A stretch of 64,000 nucleotides of DNA from Eucommia ulmoides (GCA_016647705.1 CM028327.1:46431977-46495976); one strand, 5' to 3'. Counted from the stretch's first letter, positions 31,101 to 43,106 are shown. Notes: generated from the letters alone by a model not told the origin. Program-made: numbers and translations.

Positions 31101-31229
31101 TATTCAAGCTTCAACACCCAAGGAAGGCTAACAACCACTTCTAAGTCACTTCGACATGATATTAAACACATATCATGACTCGAAAGCGAGTAATACAACT
31201 CAAATGATTCAATGCGCGACACGTCCCAC
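31100..31229. other. Short unassigned spacer
   Basis: No feature recognised between the MULE fragment and the repeat at 31230. Confidence 0.3.
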
Positions 31230-31650
31230 TGATCGCTCAAATTTAATACTCTTATCTAAGCACAAAGACTTTGAAGTATAGAATTTAGAGTACGAGTGAC
31301 AAACCACAAACACTGATTGCTCAAATTTAATACTCATATTTAAGCACAAAGACTTTGTAATATAGCATTTAAAATACGAGTGTCGAACCACAAGGATTAG
31401 ATTGTATTAGATTGTATTTATTAATTATTTTCTTATTCTTCGATTGACTTTAAAAATTTTGGTTTTGGGTTTTAGTAATGAAAATGTAAAAAAATAAATA
31501 AATAAAAATATAAAATAATAAATGACCAGGTTATGGACATGTATTCGTTCTTTGATTATCCTAACGCGTTTTACTACTTTTATCTAATTTTAATTCTGTG
31601 TATAATGAAGTAATTTAACTATAAGAAAAATTACAATAAGAGTATAACTA
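31230..31650. repeat. Partial copy of the 35975-37200 solo-LTR family, with an 84-bp tandem start
   Basis: Two imperfect tandem units, 31230-31313 and 31314-31398, both begin TGATCGCTCAAATTTAAT or TGATTGCTCAAATTTAAT. The second continues into ACCACAAGGATTAGATTGTA and TTTTGGTTTTGGGTTTT, matching the left part of 35975-36250. The right part of the family is not found, so the copy is truncated or has decayed. Confidence 0.65.
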
Positions 31651-32195
31651 TTTAATCGATATGGGCTATATTTGGGATTCAATTTATAATTTACGATAAA
31701 TCAATTCATACACATTGTTCATCTTATTAAATATATGGACTGATCGACCGTTTAATCAATACAGATTATTTTCGGGATTCGATTCCTACTAATTTACTGT
31801 GAATCAATCCCTACACATAACTATCCTATTAAGCCTTATTAATTTCAATGAACACGAATTTGTATAATACATAGATCTAAACTTATTAATTTTAACCTGC
31901 AAATATCAATAATTATTTTAGAAAAATGATGCCATTGATTTAAAAAAAAAAAATATTATACATGTTAGACAAAAATAATTTTTGACTATTTTAAGTCTAA
32001 TTATTTTTATGTGATTTAGTTATTGGTTGATATATTTTTATATATCAATAAATTATTCTTAGTGAGAAGATTAACGTAAAATATTAAATTGTAAAAAATC
32101 ATTAAGATGTCAATAATAAATTGTCTTTCAAAGTAATCCCATGAAATTGATTGAAGTATGTAAAATGAGTAATTTCAAATTGGTTGATGAAAAAC
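31651..32195. other. AT-rich DNA left of the 10-kb LTR element
   Basis: Contains a repeated phrase (TTTAATCGATATGGGCTATATTTGGGATTC at about 31651 and a diverged copy at about 31752). No gene seen. Ends at AAAAC (32191-32195), the left target copy of the LTR element. Confidence 0.4.
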
Positions 32196-34545
32196 TGTTG
32201 ACCTAGTGAGCTACCCAAGAGGGGGGGGTGAATTGACTAGTTATAAAAAAATTAAACAAATTTAAATCTTTTCAACACGTAATTAATTAAATAATCAATT
32301 TATCCTAAATCAATTATTATCTTCGTTACGCAATGGATAAGTGTAATTAATCTAAATGCACACCCAAACAAGATGTAAACAATGTAGAACACAAAAATAT
32401 ATCCTGGTTCAACAAGCATGCCTTGCCTAATCCAGTCTCCTAAGCTCTACGGAAATTCACACCCTCTAAAACTCAGATTTCTTTAAAGGTAGGAAGCAAA
32501 CCTTTACAATGATTATTTTTTCAAGTTCAGAATCAACATTTACAAATTTTTTTTTTCACAGGCTAAGAAAAAATCTTATCTTTTTGCAGGCTAAAGACTA
32601 ACCTAATTCTATTATAAGAAGAATCACGACCTAATTTTTTTAACAGGCTTAAGATTAAACCTCACCAACACTCACAAGTATCATTTTTCCAGGTAAGGAT
32701 TAAACCTTTACAATTCACTCAAAAATAAATTCTATTCAGGAAGAATTCACACCTAATTCTTTTCAAGAGAAAAGAATAACCTAATCTTTTTATACTCTAG
32801 GTAAAGATCAAACCTCAATCTTTTTTCCAGAAAAGATTGAAACCCAAGCTACCCTAACTAGATACGGCCCTAACCATATCTAATATATACAAACTCACCA
32901 ATAAAAAAATGAGTTTCTTCCTACTCGAATTTTCTACCACCTCAAAACAATTATACTTAATTAATGTCCCAAAAATTACTACGTAGTAGAATTTCAAGTG
33001 AGGAATACAATATCTGATTAAAACAAATATGGGTAGCACAGAATTAAGCACGTAATCAGATAATTTCACAAAAATCGTTTTAAAAAATATTTTTATGCTC
33101 TTAAGTTTAAAAATGATTTTTCTATGATCTTAAAACCAAGTAATAAACAATAAAATGAAATAAAATTTCAACTCCAAAACTTGGAAAGATCTCACCAAGA
33201 AAATACCGAAAGATTGAAATAGAATCGCAAGATAGCTCAGATCGGTGACACCAATTCAATAACGTTTTAGCTCAAGAACTTCTCACACAAATAATCTCAT
33301 AATTGATCTCTCAAACATATCTCAGAATAATATCTCTTAGAATAGCGTAGGAACTGATAGTTCTTGATAATGTGGTGTGTCATGATATCAAATTCACAAG
33401 TCTATTTAAACAGGTTTGAAACAAGTCATCCAACAGTTAGTTTTCACAAGATATGACTTTAAAGTACACATATAGACCCCATATATCATAACCATTCAAT
33501 CCTGGTATAATTCACTCAAATATGACTTTTAAAACTTTCAATTAAGTCCACAAATTATTTCTCAATTACTAATCAAATAGATAGAAAGTATTTAATGAAC
33601 CAAATTGAGAAAATCTTTAATTATATGTACCATATCTATAGGGGTATAAAAATAGATGTGTTATATCTTTAATATATTCAAATTTCTAAAATATCTTATT
33701 CAGATTTACCAAAAAACGGCTAGTATTTGATTAGATCCTTAACATCCTCGAAATCTCAACCACACAGTCAGTTGGCCGAACTTCTACCTATCAGTTGACC
33801 GATTAATACAGCATGTAACACAGGCTAGCCCTTAAAGGGCAGTCGGTTGACCGAACCCTCCAGGATCAGTTGACCGAATGATTCAGGATCCTTTTCAAGC
33901 CAAAGTTGAGCCATGGTCGGTTGATCGATCTACTACGGTCGGTTGACTAATCGATTCAAAAAGTTTTACTTTGTCTAATCGGTTAACTGATCTCTCTTGG
34001 TAAGTTGACCGATCGATTCAGAGAGTTTCACTTTTTAGCCTATTAACAATCGGTTGATTGCACCCCTGCTGGTCGGTTGACCAAATAATATTGGATATTC
34101 TCTTTCTCAACTTGTTTCAACTCCAAACTTCATTATTTAATCCCGTTAACTGATTACTTTTCGCAGTTAACACAGTTGACCCCAATATTCAATTTTAAAT
34201 ACTAATCTTACTGGGTCAATTTTTATTTTTTAATTTCACATTGGAGCAAATATTTGATTGCTAATTAGGATCTTAAACTTTATCAAATTAAACACACAAT
34301 AATATAATTCATCAATTTGTGTCATGTGTGATCCTAATTCAGGATATATTAAGAGTATAAGAGTGTTTGAGTTTTCACTTAATTTCTTCAGAATATTCAA
34401 CACTCTTCATTTCTTCAACATTTATCTTTGCATGCTTGATAATTTCTTCATGATTTGGAACTCTTATACTGAAACACTCAATAAACATATTAATTCCACA
34501 AAAAACATCAACCATTAATTGTCCATCAAAACCTCGGGATCAACA
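32196..34545 (-). repeat. 3' LTR of the 10-kb element
   Basis: 2350 bp. A block at 33766-34090 contains at least six copies of TTGACC or TTGACT inside the recurring phrase CGGTTGACCGA and its variants. Aligned to 39770-42153 over its full length. Confidence 0.88.
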
Positions 34546-35493
34546 ATCTCTCCTTTTTTTATGATGATAATTAATTTTGATATTTTCTTCAAAATAAAAA
34601 TGTAACCACGTTCCCCCTAAATCTGAGGACGATTTTTTTTTTTTAACTCATTTAAGCACAATCATGAAGATAATTCAAAATAATTCCCCAATTTAAATGA
34701 TAGAGATATTCAATAAAGCACAATATGATTAATAAGCAATCAATTCAATTCAACAAAGTTTTATCTTTTATCAGTGCAATGCTTAGGCGAATAAATTCCT
34801 AAACATCAACTAACTTGTTTAAAGCTCAATCATGATTTACCTTTTATATTTTCTCTTTTATCAATCAATTCAATTCAATAAACACCAAACATATTATCCC
34901 CTTCTGTCATCTCAAAAAGTGGAGAAGGGGAACCAAAAATATTATAATCCCAACGAAATATTTTTCTTTAAAAAACACATCAACTCTTTTTTATTTTTAA
35001 TAAAATCCATTTTATAAAGAATAATTTCTAATAAGAGAACAAAATCAATTTTTAAGTATTAAAAATCTATTTTCAAATTTTCAAAATATATCTGGATCAT
35101 CATAGGAGTAAATATGAAGCATAATCGATCATGTCTAGACAAACCATCATAAACCACGAACTACTTAGTCAAGTACCAGAAATCCTAAATTAGGTTATTA
35201 CAGACCAAAGTACTTAGAATGAGGCGAGTTCAATATAACATAACACAACTGAAAATGATAGAAAATAAGAACTAGTGAAGACCCTGTCCGGTGAATAGAT
35301 AATACGGTCCCATCGAACTGGTTGCAGGCTGTTGTGGATACTGGACAACAGGCTGAACGCTCGAACTTGAGGGCATCTGCTGATAATATAGCATCAATGG
35401 TCTTGCCCCTAACGGCCCTACTGCAGAAGCTCCTCTAAAGGATTGTTGCGCTCCAAATGTGGTTTGTTCGTTGCAGAGCTGTTAAGCTCTGAA
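34546..35493. other. 3' interior of the 10-kb element
   Basis: AT-rich, starting with the purine-rich tract (minus strand) that primes plus-strand DNA synthesis in LTR elements. Between 35280 and 35490 the composition becomes coding-like (minus strand, Gln/Pro/Ala-rich), probably the low-complexity tail of the Transposase_32-type product. Confidence 0.5.
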
Positions 35494-35974
35494 CTATTGT
35501 TGGGTTACAAATTGCGAGCTCTGCATGAATTGGGACATTGGTTCTATATTGCTTATGATTCTCTTGAATCCAGCCTCCATGGTTTTCGTGATCCTCCCGT
35601 ATCCGTTGTTCATGTTTATACTTATCTCAGCCATACCACTTTCTAGCCCAGACATTCGGTAATCAATCATATCCGCATGTACCCAGAGATCATCAACCTG
35701 ATCGCGAAGTAAGTCCATATTTTGGTCTGAGCTCAATTCTTCCTCATTATCATCATCTTCTTCTTCTTCAACCATCATCATCGATCTCTCCTGACCTTTT
35801 TTTTCCACCCATCTATTCCTCTTAAATTCATACCCCATTAAAATGATATTATTTACATTAATCCATGATTGGGTCACCGAGAAGAATCTCATTTCTTCAG
35901 GATCTGCTTCCACTCTGAAGTGGTCAAATGCTCTTTGAAGTGCATCGGCATAGGGTAACACTCTAGAGGGTTTC
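35494..35974 (-). pseudogene. Transposase_32-type protein piece (fossil)
   Basis: A 160-residue open piece on the minus strand: PSRVLPYADALQRAFDHFRV, then INVNNIILMGYEFKRNRW, an acidic stretch (EEEEDDDNEEEL) and a C-terminal helix with Met-rich spacing. This fits the end of the plant family whose members read PYGxxLTRIFxHF and LxxMGYxFxNxxW. It is cut at its N-terminal side by the inserted solo LTR. Other pieces of the same family lie at 37206-37780. Confidence 0.68.
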
Positions 35975-37200
35975 TGATCGCTCAAATTTAATTCCTAATC
36001 TAAGCGTAAAATATTGCAGTTTAGTGCTTAAGTACAGGGTCAATCTACAGGGATTGGATTATAACTATTAATTTTGTATTTTATTTTTCGTGTGTGAAAA
36101 TAAACAATTTTGATTTGGGTTTTGAATTTTTAATAATTAAATGGCAGAAAATTAATTAATTGAGATAAAATATATATATAAAGGTTCAGGTTAGGAACAT
36201 GCATAAATTCATCAATTTATCTTGTAAATTTTATTCTTATTTCTTTCATTCAGTGTGTAATCAAGTAATATTAACTACAAGTTAATATTACAGCGAACGA
36301 TAAATCAACCACTTAATTGGGATAAATTATCTTCACAATTCAATTCCTACATTAACTAATCTAAGGTGAATTAATCATTTAGTATAATTTATACAATTAA
36401 GTCGTATCGATACTACTAAAACTGATTATAAAACTGTTAGATCTAAATCACAGGTATTGGATCTAATATTAGAGATACAAATAAGTTCAAATCTAAATTT
36501 TTATAACAATATTTAGAACATAAATTATTCAAGAAAAATGTTTAAGACTACAATCCTCGTTTTACAACCTTACACACATAAGAATAAAATATAATTGGAA
36601 CAAGAACAAAATTACATAGATAATTTTGAGAAGAAATACAGCCCTAACTCGATTGGCGAACTTAGTCGATCATGGATTCTTCTTCAATCCAAATGATGTT
36701 CGACAATGGTCCGAGGTGAAGAAAAAAGTAAAATAAAAATATCCAGCCAAAGTGACTATTCGCCGAGGAACATAAAGAAAATGGAAGAAAAAAGTAACAA
36801 AATAAAAAAGAAAAGAAAAAAGTTGTTGCTCCATCCCACTGGCCGACTATCATATATTGTCTCCCCATTTCCCTTTTTGATTTTTCAATCAATTGGCATT
36901 AACGGTCATAATTGTTTTCCCTAAAAACCATTCTAGCCATCTTTTTTCCTTTTGTGCTTTGGTTGTTTGGGTTTTAAATACAAAATCACTCCTTTAGTTT
37001 CTTTAATTCCCATAATCAAACTCTTCCACATTTTTAGTTATTTTCGACTATTTTCTTCGTTTATTTTTTCATGTTTATTTGTTTTCGACTTTATTCCTAC
37101 AAAAATAATAAATTGTATTATTACTAATTAAAAATTAATAAAAAGACTATCAAAGATGTAGATTAAGAGTGCAAACTTGGTATAAAATGGAGAACGATCA
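35975..37200. mobile_element. Nested 1.2-kb solo LTR
   Basis: Begins TGATCG and ends CGATCA, a 6-bp inverted terminal match. It is flanked by identical 5-bp copies GTTTC at 35970-35974 and 37201-37205. No internal element sequence is present. This is the signature of a solo LTR left by LTR-LTR recombination. The family has a second, truncated copy at 31230-31650. Superfamily (Ty3/gypsy or other) not determinable from the LTR alone. It sits within the Transposase_32-type region of the host element and so is younger than it. Confidence 0.85.
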
Positions 37201-37205
37201 GTTTC

Positions 37206-37780
37206 TATAGGTGATATTTCATGTGATCTGTCATAATATAGGCTAAGTCAAGTTTTCTCCCCTTAGCAATCTCATTCAATAAATATAAGTCAAACTCATT
37301 CACATTTGCATGACATCATCTTCTAGGCACGATCGTATGTGAAATCATTGCATGAATGAGAAGGTGCTCAAAGTGATAGCGATCCCACTCTATCTCCATC
37401 CAACCCAAACTTATTTGCAATTTCACTTTTATTAAAATTTCTTGAAAGCCAATGAGTGGTATTTTAGGGAAGCACATTTCATCTATCTAACTTCAAAACT
37501 TCACTAAGGAAGGCCCTGTCAAATCTAATTTCCTTCCCCTTTACGAACGACGTCATTTGTTCATCAATAAATGTAAAGTTGCTATAGAATATCCTTACCA
37601 ACACCAGCATCCACTCATTACTTTGGGAGACAAACTTGGTCTAACCCAAAACACTAACGAACTTCTCAAGGTCGATCCCTTTCTTCTTTAAACCATCAAA
37701 ATCTATAGGTTTACAACACACAACCTTCCTATTAGCAAATTTCTCTTTGAATCTAATTTCGAAAGTGGGTTTTGTCATAT
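37206..37780 (-). pseudogene. Transposase_32-type protein, upstream pieces (fossil)
   Basis: Minus-strand pieces with the family's typical order: near 37.77 kb FEIRFKEKFANRKVVCCKPI and then DFDGLKKKGIDLEKFVSVLG, next SNEWMLVLVRIFYSNFTFID, and near 37.3-37.4 kb a stretch with a histidine-rich helix. The likely start is near 37778. Broken. Confidence 0.6.
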
Positions 37781-37999
37781 TTGAGTTTTGGGGTAGATCT
37801 CTTGATTCTTGGCATTTTTCTCACAATTTTAAGTTCAACCAACCAAGAAAACACGAGATCTAACTTACATAAAAGGTATAAACTGAAACCTTCAGAGAGA
37901 TAGAAGAACCAACCTTATATCGAAGCTTTAGGTTTGCAATCGCAAGATTCGAGCCCTAGATCTTCAAATTCAAGTCAAATCGTGTTGATTTCGTGAAGA

Positions 38000-38500
38000 T
38001 TTAGGATGAAAGTGCTTGGGAGATGAAAGGTTTTTGGAGAGGAAGGGTTTCAAAATTGAAATAGGGTGAAATGAGGAGGATTGGAGATACAGATCTTGTA
38101 ACAGTCGGTTGATTGACTGTTTGGGAGTCGATTAACTGACCATTGCAGAGCCTGTACTTTGCAAGTCTGCACCTATCGATTGACCGACAACTTTACTGTC
38201 GGTTGATTGACAGTGCTGTCTCGGTTTGTCTTTTTATGCATTTTAGTCCTAATTGACCAACTTAACTCAATTTTTACCTCTTATTTTGATTCACACATAT
38301 TATTTAAAATATTTTTACACCAACACACTTACACACACACACATATATCACAAATATCTAATTTTCGAAATGCGAAGGATCGGTCTCCCTAACGAAATTA
38401 ATATATTTGAATTTTAAAAAAATTGGCATACCTGGATCGTCTTTGGGAGTAATAGGTGTGTGTACCTTTGGTGAATTACTGATTTCAAGCTTGGTGTCCT
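38000..38500. other. Interior spacer with a third TTGACC/CGGTTGA block
   Basis: Between the Transposase_32-type and gag-type regions. At 38103-38212 there are four variants of the phrase CGGTTGATTGACTG or CGATTGACCGAC, the same motif that is dense in both LTRs. A CA microsatellite lies at about 38330-38343. Confidence 0.55.
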
Positions 38501-38570
38501 TTGAATCCATTATTTTTCCTTTTACCTGATTTCTCACTTTGATTTCCTCATTTCTTGGACTAGCTCATTT

Positions 38571-39710
38571 TTAGTTAGATTCGATGATAATTTCCTTGTC
38601 CTTGTTTGGTGCTTTGAGATGCTTTTCCTTATTATTCTTTGTCACTTCTTTGTATATGTTCCTCTTCTTGTATTGACATCTCATCACTTGTTGAGGACAA
38701 GGATTATTTGATTTCATGTAATGAACTTGTTTCTTTTTTATCCTTCCACTTTGCACATACTGATTCTTCCTCTTTGGTACATTGAATCTGGTCTCCTTTC
38801 TTGGCATGTAATATTCATTATATCTTTGTGTTTGTTCAAATCTCCGATTTGTACCTGCATAAAAGTTTTCTCTTTTTGGTATCCAGTTATTTCTGGATCC
38901 GATAGGGTAACCATGTAATAAATAACAAACTTTCTCCAAATGACCATACTTTCCACAATAAAAACATTTAGCATTGTTAGTACGTTTCTTAGGATAGTCA
39001 TTGTTCTGTACGGGAGCACGATATCATTGGTGATATTGAGGAGCTGCTTTAGTGATTATTGGTTTTTCAACAAGTTTAGTCTACTCAATATCCTTAAATT
39101 TATTCATTATTTCATCAAGATTCTTTTGCGTCTTTTCATGTAACCGCTCCGTTGTGCTAACATTTACCTGTAGACCAAAATTATTTTTATGCATAAATTC
39201 AAGATCATTCTTAAGAATTTGACACTTATTTTCAACAAAATGGATTTTTACACGAGCTCTATCAAGTTCACACCTTGCATTTTCCAACTCAATACTCAAG
39301 GTCTCATTTAAAGTTTTAAGATTTTTCTTTTTTAAAATCATTCTGCTGAAGATCATAAATAGCAGTTTTCTAAACTTCGTTCTCATCTTCAAGAGACTCG
39401 ATTTTTTCATACAACTTACCAATTTCAGATAAAGCATTTGTAAATTTAACAGTTTCAAAATATTTGTCCAAATTCTTCTTCATAAGAGACTTGACAGTAC
39501 TAAACTTCTTATTTTCAAGAGTTGCAATCTTTTGCCCAAGTCTAAAATTTTCTTTTCCAAAGCATAGGTAAGGACAATCAAGATTTCAATAGCTTTATCT
39601 GCATTCTCATTATCACGAATTCTACCAATCTCACCAGCAAAACAATGACTATTAGAAGAGGTGGGAGACTTTACAATAATACATACGAAATCATGATCAG
39701 TGCACTCCAT
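38571..39710 (-). pseudogene. gag-like region with coiled coil and zinc knuckle (fossil)
   Basis: Reading on the minus strand: a leucine-rich piece at 39480-39710, a long coiled coil at 39081-39458 (LNETLSIELENARCELDRAR), then a zinc knuckle KCFYCGKYGHLEKVC at about 38930-38975 and a basic tail rich in Arg, Lys and Asn at 38571-38900. The layout resembles gag of the SIRE/Maximus copia lineage, which also has long LTRs. The assignment is an inference. Broken. Confidence 0.65.
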
Positions 39711-39769
39711 GTGATTTTATTTAGCTAGACTATAAAGCATATCGAACTAAAATCAACTCTAATGCTAAT

Positions 39770-42153
39770 TGTTGGCCCAATGAGCTACCTAAGAGGGGGT
39801 GAATTGGGTAGTTATAAAAAATTTAAACAAATTTAAATCTTTTCAACACTTAATTAATTAAATAATTAATTTATTCTAAATCAATTATTATCTTCGTTAC
39901 GCAGCGGATAAGAGTAATTAATCTAAATGCACACACAAAAAATGTAAATAATGTAGAACACAAAGATATATTCTGGTTCAACAAGCTAGTCTTACCTAAT
40001 TCAGTCCCCCGAGCTCCACGAAAATTTGCACCCTCTAAAACCTATATTCCTTTAAAGGTAGGAACCAAACCCTTACAATGATTCTTTTCCTAGGCTTAGA
40101 ATCAACCTTTACAATTCCCTTTTCACAGGCTAAAGAAAAACTTTTTTTTTTTTCAAGCTAAAGACTAACCTAATTCGATTACAAGAGGAATCACAGCCTA
40201 ATCTTTTTAATAGGCTTAAGATCAAACCTTACCAACACTCACAAGTACTATTTTTCCAAGTAAGGATTGAACCTTTACAATTCACTCAAAAATAAATTTT
40301 ATTTAGGAATAATGCATACCTAATTCTTTTCAATGGAAAAGAATAACCTAATATTTTTATACTCTAGGTAAAGATCAAATCTCAATTTTTTTTTCCAGAA
40401 AAGATTGAAACCTAAGCCATCCTAACTAGATACAGGACCAACCGTATCTAATTCGTATAAACTTACCAATAAAAAAATCAATTTTTTCCCGTTCGGAGTT
40501 TCTACCACCTAAAAACAATTATACTCAATTAATATCCCGAAAATTACTACAAGATAGAATTTCAAGTGAGGAATACAATATCTGATTAAAACAAATATAG
40601 GTAGCACAAAATTAAGCACGTAATCAGATAATTTCATAAAATCGTTTAAAAAAATATTTTTATGCTCTTAATTTTAAAAATAATTTTTCTACGATCTTAA
40701 AACCAAATAATAAACAATAATAAGAAATTAAATTTCAGCTCCAAAACTTGAAAATATCTCACAATGAAAACATCGAAAGATTGAAACAGAATCACAAGAT
40801 AGCCCAGATAGGTGATGCCAACTCAACATCGCTTTAGCTCAAGAACTTCTCACACAAATAATCTCACAATTGATCTCTCGAATATATATAAGAATAACAT
40901 CTTTTAGAATAGCGTAGGAACTGATAGTTCTTGATAATGTGGTGTGTCATGATATCAAATTCGCAAGTCTATTTAAACAAGTTTGAAACAAGCCCTCCAA
41001 AGGCTAGTTTTCACAAGATATGACTTTAAAGTGCACATATAGATCTCATATATCATAACCATTCAATTCTGGTATAATTCACTCAAATATGACTTCTAAA
41101 ACTTTCAATTAAGTCCACAAATTATTTCTCAATTACTAATCGAATAGATAAAAAGTATTTAATGAACCAAATTGAGAAAATCTTCAATAATATGTACTAT
41201 ATCTATAGGGATATAAAAATAGTTGTGTTATGTCTTTAATATATCCAAATCCCCCAAAATATCTCCTTCAGATTTATCAAAAAAGGGCTAGTATTTGATT
41301 AGATCCTTAACATCCTCGAAATCTCAACCACACAGTCGGTTGACCGAACTTCTGCCCATCGGTTGATCGATCAATACAACATGTAGCACACGCCAGCCCT
41401 TAAAGGGTAGTCGGTTGACCAAACCCTCTAGGGTCGGTTGACCGAACGATTCAGGATCTTTTTCAAGCTAAAATCGAACCATGGTCGGTTGACCGATCAA
41501 TTCAGAGAGTTTTACTTTGGCCAATCGGTTGACTAATCTCTCGTGGTCAGTTGACCGATCAATTCAGAGAGTTTCACTTCCCAGCCTATTGCCAATCGGT
41601 TGACCGAACCCTGTTGGTCAATTGACCGAATGATGTTGGATACTCTCTTTCTCAACTTGTTTCAACTCCAAACTTCATAGTTTAATCCCGTTAACTGATT
41701 ACTTTTCTCGGTTAACACAATTGACCCCAATATCATTGTTTAATCCTGTTAACCGATTACTTTTCTCGGTTAACACAATTGACCCCAATATTCAATTTTA
41801 AATACTAATCTTAGCTAATTTAATTCTCATTTTTCAATTTCACATTGGAGCAAATATTTGATTACTAATTAGGATCCTAAAGTTTATCAAATTAAACACA
41901 CAAGAATATAATTCATTAATTTGTGTTGTGTGTGATCTTAATTAGGGATACATAAAGAGTATAAGAGTGTTTGAGTTTTTTTTCACCTAATTTCTTCGAA
42001 ATCTTCAACATTCTTCATTTTTTCAATATTTATCTTCACATCCTTGATAAATTCTTTATGATTTGGAACTCTTATACTGAAATACTCAATAAACACATTA
42101 ATTCCACAAAAAATATCAACCCTTAATTGTCCATCAAAATCTTAGGATCAATA
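39770..42153 (-). repeat. 5' LTR of the 10-kb element
   Basis: 2384 bp. A block at 41332-41640 has at least eight TTGACC/TTGACT words in CGGTTGACCGA-type phrases. Near 41680-41790 a phrase about TTTAATCCCGTTAACTGATTACTTTTCTCGGTTAACAC is tandemly duplicated in this LTR, but is single in the other. Confidence 0.88.
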
Positions 42154-42177
42154 AAAACACTTAAACCACTTTTATAA

Positions 42178-43097
42178 GGGTATATGTTATTGACCTCCCC
42201 TATCATTTTGCACTATATCAAATACCTTCCCTGTCATTTTGAAAATATAAGAGATTTCTCTTGTCTTTTTGCTCAAACACCACTTACCTCTCTTTAGACA
42301 AAATTATCCTTAGGTTATTTTTTAAAAAAAATTCATTAGCACCCCTATATTTTTAAATTATATTTTTTTACCCTTAACTTTTTAAATAATTATATTTACC
42401 TCTCACTACCACCCAACTCCTATTGCCACCGCCACTTTCTACTGCTGCCACCACCCATTACCCTCCGCCACCTCCCACCGCCACCACCTAACACCGCTAA
42501 CCCCACCGCCCAACTCCCACCTCCACATCCCGCCGCCACCTCCCACCACCCACCGCCCAACTGCCCTGCCACCACTACCTACCGCCTCCACCACCAACCC
42601 CCACCACTACTGGAGAGAGAGAAAATGGTTAATGAAATGGTTATTATTTTTTTTAATGAAATGGTTAATATATATATATATATATTTTTTTTTTTTATTA
42701 TTATTATTTATTTATTTTTTTTAAATGGAGGTGGGTAGTGGCGGTGGGTGGTGGTGGGTGGAGATAGTGGGAGGTGGCGGAGGATGGTGGCTGTGGGAGG
42801 GTGGGCGACTGCGGCGGCGGTAGGAGGTGGTGGTGGTAGTGGGTACGGTGGTAGGAGGTGGCGATGAATATATATAAATTAAAGGGTTATTTATTTATTT
42901 TACTTTTTTATTATTTAATTTTTTTAATAGTCAAGGGTAAAATTGGTATTATAATAAAAAAATATTATTTTTTAATCAATAAGGGAGGTAAGTGGTATTT
43001 GAACAAAAAGACATAGGAGATCTCTGGTATTTACAAAATGACATGGGAGGTATCTAGAATAGTGCAAAATGACATGAGAGGTTAATGACATATACCT
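42178..43097. mobile_element. Foldback MITE, MULE type (copy A)
   Basis: Long terminal inverted repeats begin GGGTATATGTTATTGACC (left) and, on the other strand, AGGTATATGTCATTAACC (right), and extend for at least 110 bp. The interior is also roughly self-complementary: CCACCGCCACC-rich left arm, GGTGGCGG-rich right arm. The 9-bp target copies CTTTTATAA lie at 42169-42177 and 43098-43106, the size made by Mutator-like transposases. No coding capacity. It lies only about 20 bp from the 10-kb LTR element. A sister copy is at 58570-59549. Confidence 0.9.
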
Positions 43098-43106
43098 CTT
43101 TTATAA

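Larger units (their letters stand above)
32196..42153 (-). mobile_element. Large composite LTR element with 2.35-kb LTRs (fossil)
   Basis: Two LTRs, 32196-34545 and 39770-42153, run TG to CA/TA and differ at about one site in ten. Perfect 5-bp target copies AAAAC lie at 32191-32195 and 42154-42158. The primer-binding site next to 39770 is a decayed initiator-Met tRNA type, and a purine tract lies inside 34546, so the element reads on the minus strand. Next to the 5' LTR is a gag-like region with a coiled coil (39081-39710) and a CX2CX4HX4C zinc knuckle (about 38930-38975). Further in (35494-37780) are pieces of the 'putative plant transposon protein' family (Pfam Transposase_32, from memory). 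No protease, integrase or reverse transcriptase was found, so it depended on enzymes of another element. It is broken, with several disruptions, and carries a nested solo LTR at 35975-37200. Confidence 0.88.

Noticed and set aside
33766-34090. CRISPR-like array of CGGTTGACC phrases
   Set aside because: Eukaryotic DNA; spacing and phrase vary and the block is inside an LTR.
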